Assembly: GCF_900067135.1 (NCBI RefSeq)
Contig: NZ_FJUR01000001.1
Location: forward strand, 186,001-250,000
Direction of reading: 5' to 3'
Length of the DNA: 64,000 nucleotides
Source of the DNA: Rhizobium sp. 9140
GTDB taxonomy: Bacteria > Pseudomonadota > Alphaproteobacteria > Rhizobiales > Rhizobiaceae
Shown: one piece after another, positions 57,074 through 64,000 of the stretch
Layout: each line of letters opens with the position of its first letter
Position numbering within the stretch: position 1 is the stretch's first letter
Notes under the pieces: generated by a model
What the model was told of the DNA's origin: nothing
The model's database searches: none
Seen by the model: only the letters and a program-made list of their open reading frames with translations
Made by a program: the position numbers and the translations under genes

Positions 57074-58381
57074 TCAGACGTAGCGGTTGACCACGTTTTC
57101 CAGATATTCCTGCCGGCCGGAGCGCGGCTGCGGGTTGAGGTCGGTCGCCTCGACATGGGCTGCAAGCTCTTCGAGCGACATCGAGGTCAGCCGCTTGCGG
57201 CCCTCCTCCGTGCTCCAGCCGGCATAGCGCGCGTCCAGCGGGCCGGACAGGGCCTTGTCCTCGACCATCTTCGCCGCCGCCTTCAGGCCGCGGGCGCAGC
57301 AATCCATGCCGCCGATGTGACCGATGAGCAGGTCTTCCGCATCCAGCGACTGACGACGCAGCTTGGCGTCGAAATTCGTGCCGCCGGTGGTGAAGCCGCC
57401 GCCTGCCAGAACCTGATAGTAGGCGAGCGCCATTTCCGGGACGTTGTTCGGAAACTGGTCGGTATCCCAGCCGGACTGGTAGTCGTTGCGGTTCATGTCG
57501 ATCGAGCCGAACAGGCCGAGCGCATTGGCAAGCGCCAGTTCATGCTCGAAGGAATGACCCGCCAGGATGGCATGACCCTGCTCGATGTTGAGCTTGACCT
57601 CGTTCTCCAGACCGTAGGACTTCAGGAAGCCGTAGACCGTCGCAACGTCGTAGTCGTACTGGTGCTTGGTCGGCTCCTGCGGCTTCGGCTCGATCAGGAT
57701 CGCGCCCTTGAAGCCGATCTTGTGCTTGTACTCCACCACCATGTTGACGAAGCGGCCGAGCTGGTCGAGCTCCTGCTTCAGATTGGTGTTGAGCAGCGTC
57801 TCGTAGCCTTCGCGCCCGCCCCAGAGCACGTAGTTCTCGCCGCCGAGCTTCACGGTCGCGTCCATGCAGGTCTTCACGGTCGCCGCGGCAAACGCGAAGA
57901 CGTCCGGATCCGGATTGGTCGCAGCACCCGACATGTAGCGGCGGTGCGAGAAGAGGTTGGCCGTACCCCAGAGCAGCTTGACACCGGTCTCCTGCTGTTT
58001 GCCGGCGAAGTAATCGACGATCTCGTTCAGGTTCTTCGTGTTCTCGGCAAAGGTCTTGCCTTCCGGCCGCACGTCCGCGTCATGGAAGCAGTAATAGGGT
58101 ACGCCCAGCAGGTCGAAGAATTCGAAGGCGACATCGGCCTTCAGCTTCGCCGCTTTCATGCTGTCCTCGAACCAGGGACGCTCGAACGTCTGCCCGCCGA
58201 AGGGATCGCCACCCGGCCAGACGAAGGTGTGCCAGTAGGCAACGGCGAAGCGCAGATGGTCTTCCATCCGCTTGCCCATGACCACTTCGTTCGGATCATA
58301 GTGGCGGAAGGCCAGCGGATTGGTGCTGTCAGGCCCCTCGAAGCGGATCTTCTGGATGTCCTTGAAATAACCGGTGCTCAT
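57074..58381 (-). CDS. xylA: xylose isomerase
   Basis: The enzyme converts D-xylose to D-xylulose in the cytoplasm. The 435-residue protein has the long-form xylose isomerase blocks [13 protein letters not shown] (catalytic His/Asp), [31 protein letters not shown] (metal Glu), [19 protein letters not shown] and GSIDMNRND. The ATG has TTGGAGGAAAC upstream. It lies 32 bp behind xylB in the lacI-xylB-xylA operon. Confidence 0.96.
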   Translation of the reverse strand: MSTGYFKDIQKIRFEGPDSTNPLAFRHYDPNEVVMGKRMEDHLRFAVAYWHTFVWPGGDPFGGQTFERPWFEDSMKAAKLKADVAFEFFDLLGVPYYCFHDADVRPEGKTFAENTKNLNEIVDYFAGKQQETGVKLLWGTANLFSHRRYMSGAATNPDPDVFAFAAATVKTCMDATVKLGGENYVLWGGREGYETLLNTNLKQELDQLGRFVNMVVEYKHKIGFKGAILIEPKPQEPTKHQYDYDVATVYGFLKSYGLENEVKLNIEQGHAILAGHSFEHELALANALGLFGSIDMNRNDYQSGWDTDQFPNNVPEMALAYYQVLAGGGFTTGGTNFDAKLRRQSLDAEDLLIGHIGGMDCCARGLKAAAKMVEDKALSGPLDARYAGWSTEEGRKRLTSMSLEELAAHVEATDLNPQPRSGRQEYLENVVNRYV

Positions 58382-58413
58382 GATGTTTCCTCCAATGGTG
58401 TCGTTATCTGGGA

Positions 58414-59865
58414 TCAGTAGGCGGCGCGGATGGCAGGATAGAGCCGGCCATAGCGCTGATAGGCGTCCTCATAAGCCTCGCGCAGCGAAGCAACGGGCTC
58501 GACCGTGTGCGCGGTCTTCGGCGGTGTGAAGACGGAAAGCGGATCGGCGCCGGTGGCCGCAACGAGGCCGAGACGGGCAGCCCCGAAGGCCGCACCGAAG
58601 TCGCCATCGGCCGGCACGTCGACCGGAAGGTCGAGCGCGGTCGCGATCGACGACAGCCAATAGGGCGAACGCGACCCGCCGCCGATCGCGGTTACCCGGT
58701 GCAACTGCGTGCCAGCGCTCTTCAAGGCCTCCAGGCTGTCGCGGATGGCGAAGGACACGCCTTCCAGCACGGCTTGCGTCAGCACCTCCCGACCGCTCTC
58801 ATGGCCAAGGCCGATGAAGGCGCCGCGGATGGTCGCATCGTTGTGCGGCGTGCGCTCGCCGGAGAGATATGGAAGGAAGGTAACGCCGGTCGGCGCCTGC
58901 AGCGTGTCGCCCAGTTCCTGCGTCAGCTCGGAGGCACTGCGGCCGGTGACGCCCGCATGCCAGTTCAGCGCATCGGTGGCCGACAGGATAACGCCCATCT
59001 GGTGCCATGTGTCGGGAAGCGCATGGCAAAAGGCGTGAACGGCACTTTCCGGATTGGGCAAATAGCGCGCATTTGCCGCGAAGAGCACACCCGACGTGCC
59101 GAGCGAAACGAAAGCCTGACCCTCGCCGATCGTGCCCATGCCGCAGGCAGACGCCGCATTGTCGCCGGCACCACCGGCCACCACGACCCCGGCCCCCATG
59201 CCCCAGCCGGCCGCAAGATCCGACTTCAGCGTGCCGGCAGGTGCCGTTCCCTCGACCAGAGACGGCATCTGCCGTTCGCTGAGGCCCGTTGCTGCCAGCA
59301 GACTTTCCGACCAGGCGCGCTTGCCCGTATCGAGCCAGGACGTGCCGGCGGAATCCGACATTTCCGAGATGTGCTCGCCCGTCAGCCAGAGGCGCAGATA
59401 GTCCTTCGGCAGCAGCACCCAGCGCACCTTGGCAAACGCGTCCGGTTCGTTCTTCGCGACCCAGGCAAGCTTCGGCGCGGTGAAACCGGGGAAGACGATA
59501 TTGCCGGTGATGGCGCGAAACTGCGGATCGGCATCGAGCGCTGCGGCCTCGGCATGGGAGCGCGTATCGTTCCAGAGAATGCAGGGGCGCAGCACGTTGT
59601 CACTCTCGTCGAGCAGCGTCGCGCCATGCATGTGCCCAGACAGACCGATGCCCCGCACGGCGGCAAGCTCGGCGGGATGCGATGCCTTCAACCCGGCGAT
59701 CGCTTCCTGCGTAGCGCGGACCCAGTCGGCCGGGTCCTGCTCCGACCAGCCGGGATGCGGGCGCAGAACGTCGCAGGCGCCGGTCGCCGAACCGACGATG
59801 CGCTGCTCGCCGTCGATAAGCAGCGCTTTGACGCCGGACGTGCCGAGATCGATGCCGAGATACAT
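58414..59865 (-). CDS. xylB: xylulokinase
   Basis: This FGGY-family kinase phosphorylates D-xylulose to xylulose-5-phosphate, the entry to the pentose phosphate pathway. The 483-residue protein begins [18 protein letters not shown] (phosphate loop) and has [13 protein letters not shown] with [10 protein letters not shown] for substrate binding. [14 protein letters not shown] and [13 protein letters not shown] form the C-terminal nucleotide site. AGGAGC precedes the ATG and overlaps the stop codon of the upstream LacI gene. Confidence 0.96.
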   Translation of the reverse strand: MYLGIDLGTSGVKALLIDGEQRIVGSATGACDVLRPHPGWSEQDPADWVRATQEAIAGLKASHPAELAAVRGIGLSGHMHGATLLDESDNVLRPCILWNDTRSHAEAAALDADPQFRAITGNIVFPGFTAPKLAWVAKNEPDAFAKVRWVLLPKDYLRLWLTGEHISEMSDSAGTSWLDTGKRAWSESLLAATGLSERQMPSLVEGTAPAGTLKSDLAAGWGMGAGVVVAGGAGDNAASACGMGTIGEGQAFVSLGTSGVLFAANARYLPNPESAVHAFCHALPDTWHQMGVILSATDALNWHAGVTGRSASELTQELGDTLQAPTGVTFLPYLSGERTPHNDATIRGAFIGLGHESGREVLTQAVLEGVSFAIRDSLEALKSAGTQLHRVTAIGGGSRSPYWLSSIATALDLPVDVPADGDFGAAFGAARLGLVAATGADPLSVFTPPKTAHTVEPVASLREAYEDAYQRYGRLYPAIRAAY

Positions 59866-59874
59866 GGGATGCTC

Positions 59875-60951
59875 CTAGTTTGCCTCGCCGACCACACCGG
59901 ACGGGAGACGGGAAAGGCCGTCCGCATCATCTGCGAACGGCAGGTTGTCCTTGAGAAAGATATCGATGCGGATGCGCTCCTGCGCCTCGACCGTGGGAAT
60001 GCCGTCGGCCTTGGCCTTGAGAACGCGGATGGCGCTGCGCACCTCGTGGCCCGCGTCCTGATTGAGCACCGCGTCGATCAGATCGGCTTCGAGCGCAGCA
60101 CGCGTGTGCGGCGTCAACTCATGTGCAATGACGGCGCGCGGGCGCGGCCTGTCATGGCGTTGCAGGGCTGCGATCAGGCCGCGATTGCCGGCGCCGAGAC
60201 TGTAGATGCCCGCGACATCCGGATGCCGCGCCAGAAGATCGGCGATCAGCCGCTCCGTCGCCGCCGGATCGTCCTGACCCTCGAGCACCGGCAGCACATC
60301 GCAGGTGTCGGACAATGCGGCCCGGAATCCGTCGAGCCTGTCGCGATGGTCGCGCACCAGCATGGAGCCTGCGAGCACGGCGATCGTTGCCCTTTGCCGC
60401 CCGACGAAGCGGCGCATCAGGCCACCGGCCGTACGCCCCGCCGCGTGATTGTCGATACCCGCGAAGTGATCGCGGCAGGAAGGTCCAAGGTCTGACACCA
60501 GCGTCACCAGCGGAATGCCGGCCGCCTGCACGCGGAGTGCCGCATCCACCACATCCGGCGCATCCACTGCCACCACAGCGATACCCGCCGGCTCCTCAGC
60601 GATCGCCGCGTCGAGCGCACGGGAAACAGCCGCCCCGTCGAACGGGGGAACGACGACGAGCGAGATCGCCACACGGTCGGCGGCAGGGCGTGCCATGGCC
60701 TCGCGGACATGCCGTTCCAGCCCGCGCATGAACGAGTTGTCGCCGGCGGGGAGAATGAAGGTGAAGGGATAGACCCGGCTCTTGGCAAGGTTTGCAGCCG
60801 CCATATCGCGGACGAACCCGATGGCTGCGATCGCCGCCTCCACGCGAACGCGCGTTGCCGCCTTCACACCCGGCCGCCGGTTCAGGACCCGGTCGACCGT
60901 GGCCAGGCTGACGCCCGCTTCTGCGGCGATATCGTGAACGGTCGGTCGCAT
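59875..60951 (-). CDS. LacI-family regulator of the xyl operon
   Basis: This 358-residue repressor starts MRPTVHDIAAEAGVSLATVD, a clear LacI helix-turn-helix with a hinge helix region near RVEAAIAAIGFV. A periplasmic-binding-like sensor domain with an RbsR-like sequence follows. The start at 60951 is chosen because GGAGGA lies upstream and the helix-turn-helix follows directly; an ATG at 61017 would place the operator inside the gene. It is the first gene of lacI-xylB-xylA, 9 bp before xylB. The near-perfect palindrome directly upstream suggests autoregulation. The inducer is probably xylose or a related sugar (inferred). Confidence 0.93.
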   Translation of the reverse strand: MRPTVHDIAAEAGVSLATVDRVLNRRPGVKAATRVRVEAAIAAIGFVRDMAAANLAKSRVYPFTFILPAGDNSFMRGLERHVREAMARPAADRVAISLVVVPPFDGAAVSRALDAAIAEEPAGIAVVAVDAPDVVDAALRVQAAGIPLVTLVSDLGPSCRDHFAGIDNHAAGRTAGGLMRRFVGRQRATIAVLAGSMLVRDHRDRLDGFRAALSDTCDVLPVLEGQDDPAATERLIADLLARHPDVAGIYSLGAGNRGLIAALQRHDRPRPRAVIAHELTPHTRAALEADLIDAVLNQDAGHEVRSAIRVLKAKADGIPTVEAQERIRIDIFLKDNLPFADDADGLSRLPSGVVGEAN

Positions 60952-60978
60952 GGCTCCTCCGGAAACGAGGTCTAGAGG

Positions 60979-61006
60979 AATTTCTGATGTACGTAAATCA
61001 GAAATT
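60979..61006. promoter_or_regulatory. 28-bp LacI-type operator of lacI-xylB-xylA
   Basis: AATTTCTGAT and ATCAGAAATT are perfect inverse complements around GTACGTAA, and the core is also symmetric except for one pair. The centre is CG, as in LacI-family operators. The site lies 28-55 bp upstream of the LacI start. Confidence 0.75.
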
Positions 61007-61016
61007 TTGGTGCGCA

Positions 61017-61052
61017 CCCCAAAACGAAGAACGCCGGCACGAAGGCCGGCGT
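61017..61052 (-). terminator. rho-independent terminator of the EmrAB-type operon
   Basis: ACGCCGGC and GCCGGCGT form a perfect 8-bp stem with a 6-nt loop. TCTTCGTTTT follows on the minus strand. It lies 24 bp past the MFS transporter stop and just before the xyl operator. Confidence 0.85.
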
Positions 61053-61075
61053 CGATGACTGAGAATAAACGTCTG

Positions 61076-62719
61076 TCAGTGCCCGCCGCCAGCGCTGGGC
61101 GCGACGGGTTTCGGCTTCTGGATGACCAGGACGCAGAAGATCAGCGCGCCGAAAAGGCACGTCAGCAGCACGAAGATATCGGCAAACGACAGGATGGAGG
61201 CCTGCCGCTGGACGATGCCTGCGAGCTGCTTCATGGCGATCGTCGTACCATCCATGCCGTGGGCATTGTAGTTGCCGGCGATCTGGTTCAGCTGCTCCAT
61301 CGCCTCCGGGTTGCTCCACGTCACATGCTCGGAAAGCTGGGCGTAATGCACGTCCTGCCGCCGCGTGAGAATCGTATTGATCGCTGCGAGCCCGACGGCG
61401 CCGCCGAGGTTTCGGGTAAGGTTGAACACGCCGGACGCGCCGCGGATCCTGTCCGGCGGCAGCGTGCCGAGCGCCACGTTGTTGATCGGCACCATGCACA
61501 TCATCATCCCGAAGCCACGCAGGATCTGGGGCACGAGGAGTTCGTAGAAATCCCAGTCCGTGGTGATATTGGTCATGATGTAGGTACCGCTCGAGAACGA
61601 GGCGAAGCCAATGACCATCAGCACGCGCGGATCGAACTTGCCCGAGAGAATGCCGGCGATCGGCGCCGTGCAGAACATGGCGACGCCCGAGACGAACATG
61701 GTCTCCCCGATCATCAGCGAATCATAGTGCCGGATCTGCCCGAGATAGAGCGGGTAAAGATAGGTGAGCCCATACAGTCCGATGCCCATGATGAAGGAGA
61801 AGAGCGAGCCGAAGGCGAAGTTCCGGTTTGTGAAGGCGCGCAGGTCCACAACGGGGAAATCGACGGTGAACACCCTGTAGAAGAAGACGATGGCCGCGAC
61901 GACGCAGGCGACGGCACCCGCCAAGATATGCCCGTCGCTGAACCAGTCGTTCGTATTGCCCTCCTCCAGCACATATTCGAGGCAGCCCAGAAACAAGCCC
62001 ATGGAGAGGAGACCCCACCAGTCGAATTTCTTCACGAGGCTCAGTTCCGGCTTGTCGAAGTCGATATAATTCCAGGTGACGATCGCGACCACGATTCCCG
62101 GGGGAATGTTGACGAGGAACAGCCAGTGCCAGGAAAAGGCGTGGCTGAGATAGCCGCCGACGGTCGGCCCGATGGTAGGCGCGAGCGTCGCGATCAGGCC
62201 GATGATCGGCGAGACGATGTTGCGCTTGGAGGGCGGGAAAATGGTGAAGGCCGCAGCGAAGACGGAGGGGATCATGCCGCCGCCGATGAAGCCTTGGAGC
62301 GCGCGGTAGATGATCATCTGGTCGATGTTCGTCGCCGTCGCCGCAAGCGCGCTCGCGACCGTGAAGCCGGCGGCCGAGCAGGCAAAGAGCACTCGGGTGG
62401 AGACGATGCGCGCCAGCGTACCCGAAAGCGGGATCATGATGACTTCGGCGATGAGATAGGCCGTCTGCACCCAGCCGATCTCGTCGGAACCGGCGGAAAT
62501 ACCGGCCTGGATTTCGGCAAGCGATGCCGACACGATCTGGATGTCGAGGATCGACATAAACATGCCCACCACCATCGCGAAGAAGGCGATCAGCCTGCGC
62601 GGGTCCATCTTCTCTTCCGCACCAGCCTTGGCGCCAGATCCAGAACCTGGACCCGAGCCGGAACCCGCCGTCATCGCGCCAGGCCGCCCGCCGGCGATCG
62701 CAGTTGCACTCGCAGCCAT
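61076..62719 (-). CDS. DHA2-family MFS efflux permease (EmrB-like)
   Basis: This 547-residue inner-membrane transporter has about 14 hydrophobic segments. MFS motifs are visible: the acidic SILDIQIVSASLAEIQAG in TM1 and ALQGFIGGGMIPSVFAAAF. The first 40 residues carry an unusual Gly/Ser/Ala-rich stretch (SGSGPGSGSGAKAGAEE), a flexible cytosolic tail absent from E. coli EmrB (512 residues). It pairs with the upstream HlyD-type gene to form an EmrAB-like drug efflux pump. GGGAGC lies upstream of the ATG. Confidence 0.92.
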   Translation of the reverse strand: MAASATAIAGGRPGAMTAGSGSGPGSGSGAKAGAEEKMDPRRLIAFFAMVVGMFMSILDIQIVSASLAEIQAGISAGSDEIGWVQTAYLIAEVIMIPLSGTLARIVSTRVLFACSAAGFTVASALAATATNIDQMIIYRALQGFIGGGMIPSVFAAAFTIFPPSKRNIVSPIIGLIATLAPTIGPTVGGYLSHAFSWHWLFLVNIPPGIVVAIVTWNYIDFDKPELSLVKKFDWWGLLSMGLFLGCLEYVLEEGNTNDWFSDGHILAGAVACVVAAIVFFYRVFTVDFPVVDLRAFTNRNFAFGSLFSFIMGIGLYGLTYLYPLYLGQIRHYDSLMIGETMFVSGVAMFCTAPIAGILSGKFDPRVLMVIGFASFSSGTYIMTNITTDWDFYELLVPQILRGFGMMMCMVPINNVALGTLPPDRIRGASGVFNLTRNLGGAVGLAAINTILTRRQDVHYAQLSEHVTWSNPEAMEQLNQIAGNYNAHGMDGTTIAMKQLAGIVQRQASILSFADIFVLLTCLFGALIFCVLVIQKPKPVAPSAGGGH

Positions 62720-62844
62720 CGGCTTGCTCCCGTGCGAACGCTGCTGCCTGTCGAAAGGCCCGCAGAACGCTCGATATCGTCAGAAATGGTCCTCCCGGGC
62801 GGCGGGGCGGAGCCGCTGTCGCCCGGGGGCCTGAGAAGAGGGTA

Positions 62845-64000
62845 CTATCGCACGGCGGCCGTGTCGGTCGTCTGCGGCGCAGTGCGCGTGTCCACATCCA
62901 CGACAACGCTGAGGCCCGCCTGCAAGCGCCCGCTATCGAGCACGTCCTGCGGCAGGGCGATGCGCACCGGCACGCGCTGGATGACCTTGGTAAAGTTGCC
63001 CGTCGCATTTTCCGGCGGCAGCAGCGAGAAGACGGAACCGGAAGCCGGCGCGATGGACTCGACGGTCGCCTCGATCGGCTTTTCGTCATAGGCGTCCACA
63101 TGCACCTTCACCTTGGAGCCCGGCACGAGACCGGCGATCTGCGTCTCCTTGAAGTTCGCATCGATGTAGAGCTTGTTGACCGGCACGAGCGCCGCAAGAC
63201 GCTGGCCGGCCGAGACGAGATCGCCATCCTGAACCGCGAGATTGCCGACGACGCCGTCATAGGGCGCTTTCAGAACCGTGAAGCCGAGATCCCGCTCAGC
63301 CTTGTCGCGCGACAGTTCCAGCGAGCGGATCGTGCTTTCCGCTTCGGCACGCTGGGCTTGCAGCACCGAGACGTTGGCGGCCGCCGCGGCAATCGTCGCA
63401 TCGGCTGCGAGCACGTTGGCTCGCGCCTGGTCGAGCGCCACATTGGCACTGTCGAGGGAAGCGACCGAGCCCACGGCCTTTGACTGGAGGTCGCTGGCAC
63501 GCTTCTGCGTGATCTCGGCCCCGCGCACGGTCGCTTCCAAGGCGGTCTTCTGCGCCCGGGCTTGCTGCAAGCTCGCCTGCGCACCGGCGATCTGCGCGTC
63601 AAACCGCGCAAGAGACAGTCTTTCAGTTTCGATCTGGGCCTGCGCCTGATCGGCGGCGATCCGGTAGTCGCCATTGTCGAGCGTGACGAGCGGGTCGCCC
63701 GCCTTGACCCGCTGGTTGGCGACGACATTCACCGTTTCCACATAGCCGGAAACCTTCGGCGCGATCGACGTCAGGTCACCTTCGATATAGGCATCGTCGG
63801 TCGAGATCATGAAACGGCCATTGGTCCACCACTCATAGCCGAACCAGCCGGCAGCCCCGAGAACAGCAAGACCGATGATGGGTACGACCAGACGGCGGCG
63901 TTTCGGCTGCTTTTCAGGCGCATCCGGGGCAGGTGCGGCGATGGGCGCAACGGCAGCAGGCGCATCCTCGGCACGGGCCGTGGGCACAGCATCCGCAGCG
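62845..64000 (-). CDS. HlyD/EmrA-family membrane fusion protein, 5' end at window edge
   Basis: This periplasmic adaptor of an EmrAB-type efflux system has a Pro/Ala-rich cytosolic tail and a transmembrane segment (LVVPIIGLAVLGAAGWFGYE). A barrel-sandwich lipoyl half YIEGDLTSIAPKVSGYVETV, a long coiled-coil hairpin (AQAQIETERLSLARFDAQIA and onward) and the beta-barrel region follow. The frame is open to the right window edge; the GTG at 63987 has no ribosome site, so the true start probably lies outside. It is 125 bp upstream of the MFS gene on the same strand. Confidence 0.9.
   Translation of the reverse strand, partial: AADAVPTARAEDAPAAVAPIAAPAPDAPEKQPKRRRLVVPIIGLAVLGAAGWFGYEWWTNGRFMISTDDAYIEGDLTSIAPKVSGYVETVNVVANQRVKAGDPLVTLDNGDYRIAADQAQAQIETERLSLARFDAQIAGAQASLQQARAQKTALEATVRGAEITQKRASDLQSKAVGSVASLDSANVALDQARANVLAADATIAAAAANVSVLQAQRAEAESTIRSLELSRDKAERDLGFTVLKAPYDGVVGNLAVQDGDLVSAGQRLAALVPVNKLYIDANFKETQIAGLVPGSKVKVHVDAYDEKPIEATVESIAPASGSVFSLLPPENATGNFTKVIQRVPVRIALPQDVLDSGRLQAGLSVVVDVDTRTAPQTTDTAAVR

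Noticed and set aside
60950..63091. 713-aa plus-strand open frame
   Set aside because: It is antisense to the MFS transporter and the fusion protein, and its His/Asp/Arg-rich sequence resembles no family.

Overview
The window looks like a stretch of chromosome from a Rhizobiaceae-type alphaproteobacterium (Rhizobium/Agrobacterium/Shinella neighbourhood). This rests on uniformly high GC by eye, a glgP-glgB-glgC-glgA-pgm operon in the order known from Agrobacterium, an rpsU gene with the extended alphaproteobacterial C-terminus, a soxBDAG sarcosine oxidase operon, a cobW-WD40 pair, a small aa3-oxidase subunit IV gene, and a lysine/ornithine decarboxylase behind a leader of about 420 nt. I saw no tRNA, rRNA, IS element, integrase or CRISPR array. 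Both ends cut genes: a DUF2126 gene at the left and an emrA-like gene at the right.

Layout. 1-5.4 kb: a predicted amidoligase cluster (DUF2126, circularly permuted ATP-grasp + alpha-E, transglutaminase), then a solitary TadG-like VWA protein. 7.2-16.3 kb: glycogen operon. 16.4-18 kb: TPR lipoprotein and rpsU. 18.2-23.4 kb: sarcosine oxidase. 23.5-31.2 kb: housekeeping and regulatory genes (MaoC protein, glgX, cox subunit IV, glutamine-amidotransferase-like hydrolase, 2-hydroxyacid dehydrogenase, LacI and MarR regulators, creatininase-family amidohydrolase). 31.4-33.5 kb: CobW-type metal chaperone and WD40 partner. 33.6-36.6 kb: a three-domain putative cell-wall hydrolase, a serine hydrolase and a glyoxalase-superfamily protein. 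36.8-39 kb: acetyltransferase and decarboxylase with structured leader. 39.2-49.1 kb: LysR, DUF1007-NicO exporter pair, GNATs, TerB-like protein, eda, CYTH-CHAD pair, WYL regulator with VOC protein, trhO. 49.1-61 kb: a sugar-utilisation region on the minus strand (GH1 glucosidase, Gfo/Idh oxidoreductase, TIM-barrel isomerase, ribose/xylose-class ABC transporter, xylA, xylB, LacI). 61-64 kb: EmrAB-type efflux pair.

How the parts fit. The glycogen genes make, store and degrade glycogen from glucose-1-phosphate, with glgX placed apart. The sugar region reads as uptake plus pentose isomerisation and phosphorylation under one LacI repressor. A near-perfect 28-bp palindrome lies in front of lacI-xylB-xylA, and a related site sharing the GTACGTAA core lies in front of the ABC operon. 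A different perfect palindrome (CCTGCAACGTTGCAGG) precedes the isomerase-oxidoreductase operon. Other regulatory structures are a 24-bp inverted repeat before soxB, a promoter and structured leader before the decarboxylase, a split 14-bp inverted repeat between eda and the CYTH gene, and palindromes between the LacI and MarR genes at 29.7 kb.

The most system-like unknown is the amidoligase/transglutaminase cluster at the left edge, whose product is unknown. The most unusual single protein is the DUF1906-SH3-cysteine-peptidase fusion at 33.6 kb.
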